Shown: positions 42,769-51,874, counted from the first letter of the stretch. The stretch: 64,000 bases of DNA from Mycolicibacterium novocastrense (GCF_001570485.1 NZ_BCTA01000021.1:62001-126000), one strand, 5' to 3'. Notes: a model not told the origin generated them from the letters alone. Translations and numbers: made by a program.

Positions 42769-43614
42769 GTGACGAGACGTGCACTGGTACTGGCCGGCGG
42801 GGGCGTGGCGGGGATCGCGTGGGAGACCGGCATCCTGACCGGTATTGCCGACGAGTCGCCCGCCACCGCCGATGCGTTGTTGGCCTCCGACGTTCTGGTC
42901 GGCACATCTGCGGGTTCCACCGTCGCAGCGCAATTGGTGAGCGGGCTGGGCCTGCCCGCGTTGTTCGACCGGCAGACCGAGGCGACATCGTCGGAGATCA
43001 ACCCCGGCGCGGGGATCGAGACGATCACCCAGATGTTCCTCGACGCGATGACCGCTCCCGGCTCGAAAACCGAGAAACTGCAGCGGATCGGTGCGATCGC
43101 GCTGGCCGCCGACACCGTCACCGAAGAGGTGCGCCGAAAGGTGATCGAGCAGCGACTGCCGTCGCACGACTGGCCCGACCGCGACCTGCGCATCACCGCC
43201 ATCGACACCGAGACCGGGGAACTGGTCGCGTTCGACCGCACCTCGGGCGTCCCGCTGGTCGACGCGGTCGCGGCCAGTTGCGCGGTACCCGGCGTCTGGC
43301 CGCCGGTCACCATCGGCTCGCGCCGCTTCATGGACGGCGGTGTCGGTAGCACCGTCAACCTGGCCGTGGCCGACGACTGCGATGTCGTGGTCGCCCTGAT
43401 CCCCCAGGGCCTGTCGTCGCCGTCACCGTTCGGGGCGGGCGCCAGGGACGAGGTCGCCGCGCGCAACGCTTCCGGCGTGTTCGCCGACGACGAGTCGTTG
43501 GCGGCGTTCGGCGCCAACCCGCTCGATCCCGCGTGCCGGACCCCTTCGGCGCACGCGGGACGAAGGCAGGGCCGCAGCGTCGCCGCCCAGATAGCCGCGC
43601 ACCTCGGCCGCTAA
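42769..43614 (+). CDS. Patatin-like phospholipase (Rv1062 type)
   Basis: 281 residues from GTG at 42769. Patatin catalytic parts: ALVLAGGGVAGIAWETGIL (glycine-rich oxyanion), LVGTSAGSTVAA with the GxSxG serine, and RRFMDGGVGST with the DGG aspartate of the dyad. It is a cytoplasmic acyl-lipid hydrolase by family. Follows the DapB-like gene by 49 bases on the same strand, perhaps as an operon, and overlaps the end of the convergent second patatin by four bases. Confidence 0.9.
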   Translation: MTRRALVLAGGGVAGIAWETGILTGIADESPATADALLASDVLVGTSAGSTVAAQLVSGLGLPALFDRQTEATSSEINPGAGIETITQMFLDAMTAPGSKTEKLQRIGAIALAADTVTEEVRRKVIEQRLPSHDWPDRDLRITAIDTETGELVAFDRTSGVPLVDAVAASCAVPGVWPPVTIGSRRFMDGGVGSTVNLAVADDCDVVVALIPQGLSSPSPFGAGARDEVAARNASGVFADDESLAAFGANPLDPACRTPSAHAGRRQGRSVAAQIAAHLGR

Positions 43615-44600
43615 TCTTCGGCGGCTATGGGCGTTTCGGGCAAGGTGTCGAATGCGTCCAGCGCGGCCGCCGCCAACTCGATACCGATGTCGATCACTTC
43701 GGCGGCACGGTGGAACTCGAGGCTCCGGCACGCCGAACGGGGTACCTCGATGAGCATGTCGGGCGGGTAGCCGGCCAGCTGGTGGCGCGCGAGGGCGGCC
43801 TGCGCGATGTCGATCGTGCGGTTCATCACCTCGAAGCTGCCGAGCTTGGGTACCACGGACGCTTCTTTCGTCGCGTCGACGAGTTCCTGCTCGCTGTCCC
43901 CGCTCACCGGGAGGTCCTCCGGTCCGGCGCCGAAACGGTTCAGCATCGCATTCGACTCGAACAGCGACGTGGTGCTGCGCCACACCCGGGCCAGCCACTC
44001 GGTGGTCGCGCGCGGACCTTGTCCTGCGGGTTCTTCCACGCCGCCGGCCTCGCTGCCGGCCAGCGACACCGCGATGGTGAGGTCGGCGTTGACGGCCGCG
44101 ATCGGCGCCATGGGCAGCGGTTCGAGGATGCCGCCGTCGGCCAGCAGTCGGCCGTCGAGCACGTGCGGTGCGATCACCCCCGGGATCGCGATCGACGCGC
44201 GGATGGCGGCGTCCACCGGGCCCCGCTGCAGCCATACCGACTTGCCGGCGATGAGATCGGTCGAGACGGCCGTATAGGGAATCGGGAGGTCCTCGATCCG
44301 CGCCTCACCGAGGATGTCGCGAACCGCGTCGAGGATCTTGGTCGCGCGCAGCACCCCCGCGGCGGTGATCGAGGGATCGAGAAGCCGGAGCACGGCGCCC
44401 TGGGTCAGCGACTTCGCCCAGTCGGAGAACTCGTCGAGCTTGCCCGCGGCGTACAGCCCACCGACGAGAGCGCCCATGGACGATCCGGCGACGCCGACGA
44501 TCTCGTAGCCGCGGTCCTGTAGTTCCTCGATCACCCCGATGTGGGCGTAGCCGCGGGCGCCACCGCTGCCCAGCGCCAGCGCGACCCGCTTGCCAGCCAT
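43611..44600 (-). CDS. Patatin-like / NTE-family phospholipase (Rv1063c type)
   Basis: 329 residues. The N-terminal ALALGSGGARGYAHIGVIEEL is the classical RssA/NTE-type oxyanion loop. The nucleophile elbow is VGVAGSSMGALVGGLYAAG and the dyad aspartate lies in RLLADGGILEPLP. Different subgroup from the convergent neighbour, whose loop and length differ. Predicted lysophospholipase or neuropathy-target-esterase-like activity. Convergent with the gene at 42769; lpqV is downstream... on the same strand lpqV lies upstream of it by about 42 bases. Confidence 0.91.
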   Translation of the reverse strand: MAGKRVALALGSGGARGYAHIGVIEELQDRGYEIVGVAGSSMGALVGGLYAAGKLDEFSDWAKSLTQGAVLRLLDPSITAAGVLRATKILDAVRDILGEARIEDLPIPYTAVSTDLIAGKSVWLQRGPVDAAIRASIAIPGVIAPHVLDGRLLADGGILEPLPMAPIAAVNADLTIAVSLAGSEAGGVEEPAGQGPRATTEWLARVWRSTTSLFESNAMLNRFGAGPEDLPVSGDSEQELVDATKEASVVPKLGSFEVMNRTIDIAQAALARHQLAGYPPDMLIEVPRSACRSLEFHRAAEVIDIGIELAAAALDAFDTLPETPIAAED

Positions 44601-44642
44601 ACCGCCATTGTCGCGCGCCCGCGCCGGTTCTGGCCGCCGGTT

Positions 44643-45071
44643 TCAGCCACAGAGGCCGTCGGCCGCCGCCTGCACGGCGACGATGACCGCGGCCTGACGC
44701 GGCGGCGGCAACTGCGTCCACGGTGTGTCGTACGTACCGGGCCCGGCCGAATCCGAGGTCTGCAACATGCCGAGGTAGGGCTCGATCTGTGACTTCGGGT
44801 CGCCGCCCTGTTCGCCCATCCACTGCCGGGCCGAGGTGCAGGCCTTGAAGTACTCGTCCTCCGTCGAATCCGCGGGAGCGCCGACCGCGGTGGTGACACC
44901 GCCAGGGGAGACGGCGACCGAACCCGGTGCCACGGTTGGTGTTTCCTCCGAGCTGGTTTCCGCGGAGGTCTTGTCGGCCGGTGGTTCGGAGGTGTCTTCG
45001 GTACCCGAGGAGCATCCCGCGACGACACCCGCCATCACTGCGGCCGCCGCGACACCGTGACGTATGCGCAT
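44643..45071 (-). CDS. lpqV: Lipoprotein LpqV
   Basis: 142 residues from ATG at 45071. Signal peptide MRIRHGVAAAAVMAGVVAGC with lipobox VVAGC, so the cysteine is probably acylated. A Thr/Glu/Ser/Pro-rich linker follows, then a small globular part with YFKACTSARQWMGEQGGDP and the final cysteine in ADGLCG (one disulfide). The position between the Rv1063c-type and Rv1065-type genes fits lpqV of M. tuberculosis. The longer frame to 45119 would bury the signal peptide. Function unknown. Confidence 0.87.
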   Translation of the reverse strand: MRIRHGVAAAAVMAGVVAGCSSGTEDTSEPPADKTSAETSSEETPTVAPGSVAVSPGGVTTAVGAPADSTEDEYFKACTSARQWMGEQGGDPKSQIEPYLGMLQTSDSAGPGTYDTPWTQLPPPRQAAVIVAVQAAADGLCG

Positions 45072-45334
45072 GCCCGCCAATCTAGGCAACGGCTCACCCG
45101 TGGCGGACACCGGCCGCACCGATCGCCGAGGTTGCGCTCACGGTGAATCTATCCGCCGACCCGGCGAACACGCGTCTGGCCTGCGACGACGGACCGCGCA
45201 CTCGCGGGCGGCCGTATCGGACAGGGTTGTCCCGGCAGGGCCATGCCAGACTTGCCCTCGTGACGACCGGACGCCAGGAGTGTTGTTGGGCTTAGCGCCC
45301 CGCCCTGCCCGTTTCCGGTTTTCTTGGAGCTTTC

Positions 45335-45880
45335 ATGGCCTCCCCTGCAGTATTGCCCCCACCCGTGCCCGCAGTGTCCGCACCGACCCGGCTGCGGCTG
45401 CCCGATCTGTTGCTCGCCACCGACCGCTGCGCCGACGACGTGCTCACCGGTCGCTACGACCACCTGCTACCTGCCGGGGGACCACCACGTGACGAACGGT
45501 GGTTCACCCGCCTAACCGGTGACGACGAGCTCGACATCTGGTTGATCAGCTGGGTGCCCGAGCGGTCGACCGAGATGCACGACCACGGCGGGTCCCTCGG
45601 CGCGCTGACCGTGGTCTCCGGTGCGCTGCGCGAGACCCGCTGGGACGGTGGGGCATTGCGGCGTCGCCGGTTGCGCGCCGGGGATCAGGCCGCCTTCCCG
45701 CTGGGGTGGGTGCATGACGTGGTGTGGGCACCCGAAAGTGACACCTCGGCCCCCGTCACGCCGACGTTGAGCGTGCACGCCTATTCGCCGCCGCTGACCG
45801 CGATGTCGTATTACGAGGTGACGCAGCGCAATACCTTGCGCCGCAACCGGACCGAGCTGACCGACGCACCGGAGGGGTGA
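45335..45880 (+). CDS. Cysteine dioxygenase-family protein (Rv1065 type)
   Basis: 181 residues, cupin fold. The iron ligands are seen in TEMHDHGGSLGALTVVSGAL (HxH) and the later VHAYSPPLTAMSYYE. The tail SYYE with its tyrosine is typical for the family. It would oxidise a thiol such as cysteine to its sulfinate in the cytoplasm. Only one base separates its stop from the start of a rhodanese gene, so they form a pair, as in M. tuberculosis. Confidence 0.9.
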   Translation: MASPAVLPPPVPAVSAPTRLRLPDLLLATDRCADDVLTGRYDHLLPAGGPPRDERWFTRLTGDDELDIWLISWVPERSTEMHDHGGSLGALTVVSGALRETRWDGGALRRRRLRAGDQAAFPLGWVHDVVWAPESDTSAPVTPTLSVHAYSPPLTAMSYYEVTQRNTLRRNRTELTDAPEG

Positions 45881-45881
45881 T

Positions 45882-46250
45882 ATGGCGAGTCGCATCGACC
45901 GAATCCTGACCGACGCCCGCGCCCGCCTGGACAGGTTGCCGGCGGCCGATGTACCCGCGGCATTGGACCGCGGCGCGGTCCTGGTCGACATCCGTCCGCA
46001 AGCCCAGCGCGCCCGCGAGGGGGAGGTGGCCGAGGCGTTGGTGATCGAACGCAACGTGCTCGAGTGGCGTTGCGACCCGACCAGCGAGGCGCGGCTGCCC
46101 CAGGCCGTCGACGACGACGTCGAGTGGGTGGTGCTGTGTTCGGAGGGCTACACCTCCAGCCTGGCGGCGGCGTCACTGCTCGATCTGGGGCTGCATCGTT
46201 CCACCGACGTCATCGGTGGCTATCACGCGTTGAAAAGCGTTCTGGCCTAG
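45882..46250 (+). CDS. Rhodanese-like domain protein (Rv1066 type)
   Basis: 122 residues, single rhodanese domain. It starts after a short helix: ALDRGAVLVDIRPQAQRAREGEV, IERNVLEWRCDP, then the active-site loop VLCSEGYTSSLAAASLLDLG with the catalytic cysteine, and the end DVIGGYHALK. It can carry sulfane sulfur. Tight coupling to the dioxygenase gene suggests a shared role in thiol/sulfur handling. Its last four bases overlap the convergent hydrolase gene. Confidence 0.92.
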   Translation: MASRIDRILTDARARLDRLPAADVPAALDRGAVLVDIRPQAQRAREGEVAEALVIERNVLEWRCDPTSEARLPQAVDDDVEWVVLCSEGYTSSLAAASLLDLGLHRSTDVIGGYHALKSVLA

Positions 46251-47959
46251 TCTTTCTCGTCGCTGCTCAGCAGCGGCCGCAGCCGTTGGGTCTTCTCCGG
46301 TGTCCAGCCCGGCGGCTGCAGGATCGCCGCCCACGCGTTGGCCACGTCCTTGACGTAGACGTGGCCGTGCCCGTCGGGCACGTCGACGGCCACGGCCATG
46401 TCCGCCGACACCTGGAGGAACGTCACCACCGGGATCCACTGCATCCGGCCGGAGACGTCGTATCCGCGTGGCTCCTTGAGCCAATCCGGTTCGGCGAACA
46501 GTAGATCGGGGTTGAACCACGCGATCGGGTCCGACGCGTGCTGCAGGTACACCACCCGCGGGTAGCCCCACGGGTCGTCCGGCCTGGCCAGGTTTTCCGG
46601 TCGGGCGGCGAAGTGCACGTTCTCGCCCTTGTCGTAGATCGGCAGCCACATCGGCGAATCCGGGTCGCGGTCGCGGGTCAGCTGGGTCCAGATCGTGTTG
46701 TTGAACGTGGGACCGCTGAACAGTGCGCCGTCCGTGCGGGCGATGAGGTTGTTGAGCGCGAGGAACGGCGCTTCACCGCCGAACGATCCGAGGCTCTCCC
46801 CGAAGACGACCAACCGTGGCCGCTGCGCTTCGGGCATCTCCCGGATCAGCCCGTCGACGGCCTCGAACAACGCCTGGCCCGCCTGCCGCGCGTTTTCCTT
46901 GTCCACGAGAAACGACAGCCAGCTCGGCAGGAACGAGTACTGCATCGACACGATCGCGGTGTCGCCGTTGTACATGTATTCCAACGCCGAGGCTTCCGCT
47001 TCGTTGATCCAGCCGGTGCCGGTGGTGGTGGCCACAGCGACGACTTCGCGGTCCAAGCCGCCGGTGCGCAACAACTCCTGGGCCGCCAGTGCGGCGGTCG
47101 CCTTGATGCCGTCCGCGGAATGCAGACCTGCGTAGACGCGGATGGGTTCGACAGCCGGCCGGCCGTTGAACTCCGTCAGCTCCTCGACCGTCGGACCCGC
47201 CGCCACGAAGATACGGCCTTGGTGGCCAAGGGATTCCCAGCTGGCCAGCGACTGGGGACCGCCGGACCGCAGCGGTGATGTGGGCGCGGCGAAATCTGGG
47301 TCGGTCTCGTCGTTGACTGCCGCGAACGTGCTGTTGATCGTGGTCATCGCGAAGCGCACCACGATGCCGTTTAGGAGCGCGATGGTGAGCGCGATGAGCA
47401 GTATCACCACCACGACCGCCGAAACCCTCGGCGGTGCAACGCGTTCGAGTTGCCGGACCAGGAAGCGCACGAGCCTGCCGATCAGCTGCCCGATCTCCAC
47501 GAGCACGAACAGCGTCACGATGGACAGCACGGCGGTCAGTGGGTGATCCCAGAATCCCATGCGCGGAACACCGTTGAGATCGCGGACCTCGTCCTGCCAG
47601 ATGTGGAAGTAGACGATCATCAGGATCTGGCCGATGACGCCGATGACCACCAGCGCGATCCAGGCCTGTCGCGGGGCCGGCGGGCTGGTGTCCTTGGACC
47701 GCATGTAGCGCACGAGCCACACCACGAAGACCCCGAGGCCGTAACCGAAAGCGCCCGCGCCGCCGCTGACCAGCCCCTGGAACAGCGGACCTCGCGGGAG
47801 CAACGACGGCGTCATCGACAGCCACAGGAAGATCAGGCCCAGCGCGGTGCCGGTGAAGGTGTAGTGGCGCACCCACCACGGGGTGTCCTTGGATGTCTCG
47901 ACCGGCTCTTCCGTCGGTTCGTCGACCGTGGTGTCGGTGTCGTCGCGGGTGTCGGTCAC
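46247..47959 (-). CDS. Integral membrane alpha/beta-hydrolase (Rv1069c type)
   Basis: 570 residues. After an acidic/threonine-rich cytoplasmic N-terminus come about five membrane helices (FTGTALGLIFLWLSMTP, AFGYGLGVFVVWLVRYM, ALVVIGVIGQILMIVYF, TAVLSIVTLFVLVEIG, VVVVILLIALTIALLNG). A soluble domain follows with the nucleophile elbow LVVFGESLGSFGGEAPF. The last part (WYNPDLL-like AWFNPDLLF, GHVYVKDVANAW) is the conserved C-terminus of this actinobacterial family. Probably an envelope lipid or ester hydrolase. Overlaps the rhodanese gene tail to tail. Confidence 0.88.
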   Translation of the reverse strand: MTDTRDDTDTTVDEPTEEPVETSKDTPWWVRHYTFTGTALGLIFLWLSMTPSLLPRGPLFQGLVSGGAGAFGYGLGVFVVWLVRYMRSKDTSPPAPRQAWIALVVIGVIGQILMIVYFHIWQDEVRDLNGVPRMGFWDHPLTAVLSIVTLFVLVEIGQLIGRLVRFLVRQLERVAPPRVSAVVVVILLIALTIALLNGIVVRFAMTTINSTFAAVNDETDPDFAAPTSPLRSGGPQSLASWESLGHQGRIFVAAGPTVEELTEFNGRPAVEPIRVYAGLHSADGIKATAALAAQELLRTGGLDREVVAVATTTGTGWINEAEASALEYMYNGDTAIVSMQYSFLPSWLSFLVDKENARQAGQALFEAVDGLIREMPEAQRPRLVVFGESLGSFGGEAPFLALNNLIARTDGALFSGPTFNNTIWTQLTRDRDPDSPMWLPIYDKGENVHFAARPENLARPDDPWGYPRVVYLQHASDPIAWFNPDLLFAEPDWLKEPRGYDVSGRMQWIPVVTFLQVSADMAVAVDVPDGHGHVYVKDVANAWAAILQPPGWTPEKTQRLRPLLSSDEKD

Positions 47960-47968
47960 CCCCGCAGA

Positions 47969-48754
47969 TTAACGGTGGCGGAACGCCGGTGGGCGCTTCT
48001 CGGTGAACGCGTTCATGCCCTCGGTCTGGTCCTCGGTCGCGAACGCCGAGTGGAACAGCCTGCGCTCGTAGAGAAGGCCCTCGGCCAGTGTCGATTCAAA
48101 AGCACGGTTGACGGCCTCCTTGGCCATCCGCGACGCCGACAGCGACATTCCGGCGATGGTCTTGGCGACCGCGTTCGCCTCGTCGAGCAGAGAGTCGGCG
48201 GGCACCACCCGCGACACCAGGCCCGCACGTTCGGCCTCCTCGGCGTCCATGTTGCGTCCGGTGAGGATCAGGTCCATCGCCTTGGCTTTGCCGATGGCGC
48301 GGGTGAGCCGCTGCGAGCCGCCCATCCCGGGCAGCACGCCGAGCTTGATCTCGGGCTGGCCGAATTTCGCGGTGTCGGCGGCGATCAGCAGATCGCACAT
48401 CATCGCCAACTCGCAGCCGCCGCCGAGCGCGTAGCCGGCGACTGCCGCGATCGTGGGGGTGCGGGTGGCTGCGAATGAGCCCCAGGCTGCGAAGAAGTCG
48501 GTTGCGAAGACGTCGGCGAACGACAGGCTCGCCATCTCCTTGATGTCGGCTCCGGCGGCGAACGCCTTATCGTTGCCGGTGATGATGATGGCGCCGATCG
48601 CCGGGTCGTTGTCCAATTCTGCTGCCGCGGAGGTGACTTCGGCCATCACCTGGCTGTTGAGCGCATTGAGCGCCTTCGGCCGGTTCAGCGTGATGGTCGC
48701 GACACGGTCGTCACGCGTGACAACGATGGTGGAGAAGCTGGTTTCGTCGCTCAT
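47969..48754 (-). CDS. echA8: Enoyl-CoA hydratase EchA8
   Basis: 261 residues from ATG at 48754, which overlaps the echA9 stop (ATGA). Crotonase fold: [38 protein letters not shown] (oxyanion), [20 protein letters not shown] with the catalytic glutamates near [14 protein letters not shown]-terminal [21 protein letters not shown] is characteristic. Hydrates short/medium enoyl-CoA in beta-oxidation. The gene pair with echA9 is the same as Rv1070c-Rv1071c. Confidence 0.94.
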   Translation of the reverse strand: MSDETSFSTIVVTRDDRVATITLNRPKALNALNSQVMAEVTSAAAELDNDPAIGAIIITGNDKAFAAGADIKEMASLSFADVFATDFFAAWGSFAATRTPTIAAVAGYALGGGCELAMMCDLLIAADTAKFGQPEIKLGVLPGMGGSQRLTRAIGKAKAMDLILTGRNMDAEEAERAGLVSRVVPADSLLDEANAVAKTIAGMSLSASRMAKEAVNRAFESTLAEGLLYERRLFHSAFATEDQTEGMNAFTEKRPPAFRHR

Positions 48755-49803
48755 TTCTTGAACTCCAGTTCGCGATCGGCCGGCGCGAAGTAGTCCTCGA
48801 CGTCGGCTGTGGTGACCGCCGCCAACGAGGCGGGCGACCATTTCGGATTGCGGTCCTTGTCGACAACCTGGGCGCGGATGCCCTCGACGAAGTCGTGGGA
48901 GCGCAGCGCCCCGCACGACGTCCGGTACTCCTGGCGCAGCACGTCTTCGAGTGTGTCGAGTTTCGCGGCGCGGCGCAGCGCTTCGAGGGTGACGGAAACC
49001 GAGACGGGGGAGCGGCTCTCGATGAGGTCGGCCGCCGCGCCGGCAGCGGCGTCGTCATCAGCGCGCAGGGCCGCGACGATGTCGAGGGCGGTTTCACCGG
49101 CATAACAGCGGTCGATCCATTCGCGTTGCTGCAGAAGGTTACTCGGCGGGGGCTCGATGGCATGGGCCGCGAGTGCACCGTCGATACCGTCGGTCAGGAT
49201 CGCGGCCTTGAAGTCTTCGAGCTTGTCGTGCGGAACGAAGTGGTCGGCGAAGCCCATCGCGATCGCGTCGGCGCCGTCGAAGTTCGCGCCGGTGAGCGCG
49301 GCGTGGTAGCCGAGCAGTCCGGGTGCGCGCGAAAGGATCAGGGTGCCGCCGACGTCGGGGACGAAGCCGATGCCGACCTCGGGCATCGCCATCTTGGTGG
49401 TGTCGGTGACGACGCGCACGCTGCCATGGGCGCTCACCCCGACGCCGCCACCCATCACGATGCCGTCCATCAGGGCGACATACGGTTTGCCGAACCGGCC
49501 GATCTGGGCGTTGAGCAGATATTCGTCGTACCAGAAGTCGCGCGCCTCACGCCCTTTGGCAGGCCCCTCGGCCCTGGCGCTGTGATAGAGCGCGACGATG
49601 TCGCCGCCCGCGCACAGCCCGCGCTCGCCCGCGCCGTCGACCACGACGGCGGTGACGGCGTCGTCGTGCGCCCATTCGGCCAGCGCGTGCGCCATGGCGG
49701 TGACCATGGAGTGGTTCAGCGAGTTGATGGCCTTGGGCCGGTTGAGGGTGATCAGGCCGAACCCGCGGTCAACGGTTACTAGGACATCCTCGTTTTCGCC
49801 CAC
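48751..49803 (-). CDS. echA9: EchA9 / 3-hydroxyisobutyryl-CoA hydrolase-type protein
   Basis: 350 residues from GTG at 49803. It has [54 protein letters not shown] and [19 protein letters not shown], the HIBCH-like branch of the crotonase family, and a C-terminal domain with [26 protein letters not shown]. Predicted to cleave 3-hydroxyacyl-CoA thioesters, e.g. in valine breakdown. The open frame continues to 49986, but the extra N-terminus is not protein-like. Upstream of echA8 in one operon. Confidence 0.93.
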   Translation of the reverse strand: MGENEDVLVTVDRGFGLITLNRPKAINSLNHSMVTAMAHALAEWAHDDAVTAVVVDGAGERGLCAGGDIVALYHSARAEGPAKGREARDFWYDEYLLNAQIGRFGKPYVALMDGIVMGGGVGVSAHGSVRVVTDTTKMAMPEVGIGFVPDVGGTLILSRAPGLLGYHAALTGANFDGADAIAMGFADHFVPHDKLEDFKAAILTDGIDGALAAHAIEPPPSNLLQQREWIDRCYAGETALDIVAALRADDDAAAGAAADLIESRSPVSVSVTLEALRRAAKLDTLEDVLRQEYRTSCGALRSHDFVEGIRAQVVDKDRNPKWSPASLAAVTTADVEDYFAPADRELEFKK

Positions 49804-49969
49804 GAGTATGCAATGTAGAACGTTGCCCGACCTGCGATTGCTTTGGGTAGGGTTTCTTGTGAAACAGCTGGGAAAGTTGATCGGCGCAGCCGGGAACCGA
49901 CCAGGGACATGATTCGTTGTCGGTGTGTTCGCCGATTGACGATCGACATCATCAGGAGAGGAACCCACG

Positions 49970-50818
49970 GTGCGGGAATCCAGCAACCCCGTATTTCGAT
50001 CCCTGCCAAAGTCGCAGGGCGGATATGCGCAGTTCGGTACAGGGGCCGCCGGCTACGGTACGCAGGCGGTTCACGCCGACCCCTATGTGACGCAGTACCC
50101 GGAGCAGCGCCAGGCAGGCGTTGCCCGCCCGATGACCATCGACGATGTCGTCACCAAGACCGGCGTCACGCTGGCGCTGTTGACCGCGGTCGGCGTCATC
50201 TCGTACTTCATCGCATCGGTCAACCTCGGCTTGGCAATGCCGCTGGCGATGGTCGGCGCGATCGGCGGCCTGGTTCTTGTGCTGGTCGCCACGTTCGGCC
50301 GTAAGCAGGACAACCCGGCCATCGTGCTCAGCTACGCCGCGCTCGAGGGCCTCTTCCTGGGCGCGATCTCGTTCTTGTTCGCCAACGTCATCTCCAACGG
50401 CGGCTACGCGATGATCACGCAGGCGATCGTCGGCACCCTCGGGGTGTTCTTCGGCATGCTCGTGGTCTACAAGACCGGCGCGATCCGGGTGACCCCGAAG
50501 TTCACGCGGATGATCGTCGCCGGCCTGTTCGGCGTGTTGGCCCTGATGCTCGTCAACTTCCTGGCGGCGATCTTCGGTTTGAACGGCGGCGCCGGCCTTG
50601 GCCTGCGCGACGGCGGCATGCTCGCGATCGGCTTCTCGCTGCTCTGCATCGGCTTGGCGGCGTTCAGCTTCCTGATCGACTTCGACGCGGCCGACCAGAT
50701 GATTCGCGCGGGTGCGCCGGAGAAGGCGGCGTGGGGTGTCGCGCTCGGCCTGACCGTCACGCTGGTCTGGCTGTACATCGAGATCCTGCGACTGCTGTCG
50801 TATTTCAACAGCGACTAG
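49970..50818 (+). CDS. Bax inhibitor-1/YccA-family membrane protein (Rv1072 type)
   Basis: 282 residues from GTG at 49970, preceded by AGGAGAGGAACCCACG. A soluble N-terminus (RESSNPVFRSLPKSQGGYAQ) leads to seven hydrophobic segments (TLALLTAVGVISYFIAS to WLYIEILRLLSYF) with the family-type SYAALEGLFLGAISF and FDAADQMIRAGAPEKAAW. BI-1 proteins are leak channels, often pH and calcium linked. A strong terminator follows directly. Confidence 0.92.
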   Translation: MRESSNPVFRSLPKSQGGYAQFGTGAAGYGTQAVHADPYVTQYPEQRQAGVARPMTIDDVVTKTGVTLALLTAVGVISYFIASVNLGLAMPLAMVGAIGGLVLVLVATFGRKQDNPAIVLSYAALEGLFLGAISFLFANVISNGGYAMITQAIVGTLGVFFGMLVVYKTGAIRVTPKFTRMIVAGLFGVLALMLVNFLAAIFGLNGGAGLGLRDGGMLAIGFSLLCIGLAAFSFLIDFDAADQMIRAGAPEKAAWGVALGLTVTLVWLYIEILRLLSYFNSD

Positions 50819-50832
50819 CAGCCTGACGAGGA

Positions 50833-50862
50833 GGCCCGGCACGAAAACGTGCCGGGCCTTTT
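50833..50862 (+). terminator. Rho-independent terminator
   Basis: GGCCCGGCACG, loop AAAA, CGTGCCGGGCC, then TTTT: an 11-bp perfect stem with a tetraloop and T-run, 15 bases after the BI-1 stop codon. It is the clearest intrinsic terminator in the window. Confidence 0.93.
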
Positions 50863-50866
50863 CTGT

Positions 50867-50923
50867 TGCGTTGGTTGTCCCCAACCGCGGTCGTTTGCGT
50901 TGGTTATCCCCAACCGCGGCCGT
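50867..50923 (+). repeat. 29-bp tandem repeat, two copies
   Basis: Copy 1 starts at 50867 and copy 2 at 50896. They differ at 2 of 28 positions (G/A within GGTTRTCC, and T/C in CGGYCGT). Each copy contains an inverted GTTGG...CCAAC, so each can form a small hairpin. They lie between the BI-1 terminator and the next gene. Confidence 0.85.
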
Positions 50924-50976
50924 CACTGCACCCGCAAACGCTGTTCCTGTCCGAGCACCGGTCTTCACTGCGGACC

Positions 50977-51843
50977 ATGGAGGTGCCGTTCCTCGGAAGC
51001 GAAGCGTTGCGCGATGGCCATGTCGCCAACAAGCATCAACTGCGGACCCGCTATCAAGCCCTGTTCCCCGGCGTCTACATCGACGACGGCGTGGTGCCGA
51101 ACTTGTCGCAACGAACGATTGCCGCCTGGTTGTGGACTCGCCGGCGCGCAGTGGTTGCCGGCCTCGCGGCTGCGGCGCTACACGGTTCCCAGTACGTCGC
51201 CGACGATGCCCCGATCGAGCTCATCTGGTCGAACCCGCGTGCGCCGCGAGGGATCGTGACGCGACGAGATCGACTGGCTCGCAACGAATGGGAACTTGTG
51301 GCCGGCGTGCCCGTGACGACGCCGGAGCGCACCGCGTTCGACCTCGCCCGGCTCACCCGCGGTGACAAGGCGGTGGCCCGTCTCGACGCGCTCGGCAATG
51401 CAACTGGTTTCGACCGTGACCTCGTCGCCGGGCTTGTCGAACGGCACCGCGGATCTCCGGGTGTGCCACGAGTGTTGCCTGTTCTCGACCTGTACGACGC
51501 CGGCGCGGAGTCGCCACGCGAAACCTGGTTGCGTCTGCTGCTCATACGAGCCGGTTTTCCGCGCCCGCGGACGCAGATCCCCGTCTATGACGACTTCGGG
51601 CGGGCCCGCTACCGCTTGGACATGGGTTGGGGGGACGAGGTGATGATCGCGGTGGAGTACGACGGCGAATTGCACCGGCTGCCGTCGCGGCTCGGAGCCG
51701 ACATCGTGCGCTCGGAGTTCATCGCGCACCGGGGTTGGACACATATTCGCGTTGTCGCGGGCGTCCATCCGGCCGACATCGTCAACCGGGTGCGGCGCGC
51801 CTGGGCCGCTAGTGTGCACTCAGATCGCGAAATTGCCTCGTAA
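50977..51843 (+). CDS. DUF559/Vsr-like endonuclease-fold protein with AbiEi-type N-terminus
   Basis: 288 residues from ATG at 50977. The N-terminal part (RDGHVANKHQLRTRYQALFPGVYID, then RTIAAWLWTRRRAVVAGLAAAALHG) resembles the winged-helix AbiEi-antitoxin-type domain. The C-terminal part (ARYRLDMGWGDEVMIAVEYDGELHRLP and RSEFIAHRGWTHIRV) resembles the restriction-endonuclease-like fold of DUF559/Vsr proteins, with a possible D-x(n)-EYDG site. Many copies of such proteins occur in mycobacteria; their role is not known and no AbiEii-type toxin is adjacent. The 3' end lies inside an inverted repeat. Confidence 0.7.
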   Translation: MEVPFLGSEALRDGHVANKHQLRTRYQALFPGVYIDDGVVPNLSQRTIAAWLWTRRRAVVAGLAAAALHGSQYVADDAPIELIWSNPRAPRGIVTRRDRLARNEWELVAGVPVTTPERTAFDLARLTRGDKAVARLDALGNATGFDRDLVAGLVERHRGSPGVPRVLPVLDLYDAGAESPRETWLRLLLIRAGFPRPRTQIPVYDDFGRARYRLDMGWGDEVMIAVEYDGELHRLPSRLGADIVRSEFIAHRGWTHIRVVAGVHPADIVNRVRRAWAASVHSDREIAS

Positions 51844-51874
51844 CGGCCGAATTCGCGATCTGGTTGCACACTAG
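51809..51874. repeat. Imperfect inverted repeat around the end of the DUF559-like gene
   Basis: Left arm from 51809 (CTAGTGTGCA, then CAGATCGCGAAATT) and right arm from 51850 (AATTCGCGATCTG, then TGCACACTAG) are reverse complements, apart from two mismatched bases between the halves and one extra A. The gap between arms is 15 bases. It contains the last codons and the stop of the gene. It could be a bidirectional terminator or the footprint of a small mobile element. Confidence 0.8.

Noticed and set aside
49952-50968. 338-codon frame on the - strand
   Set aside because: Covers the BI-1 gene in reverse and reads through its terminator; charged low-complexity sequence typical of a shadow.
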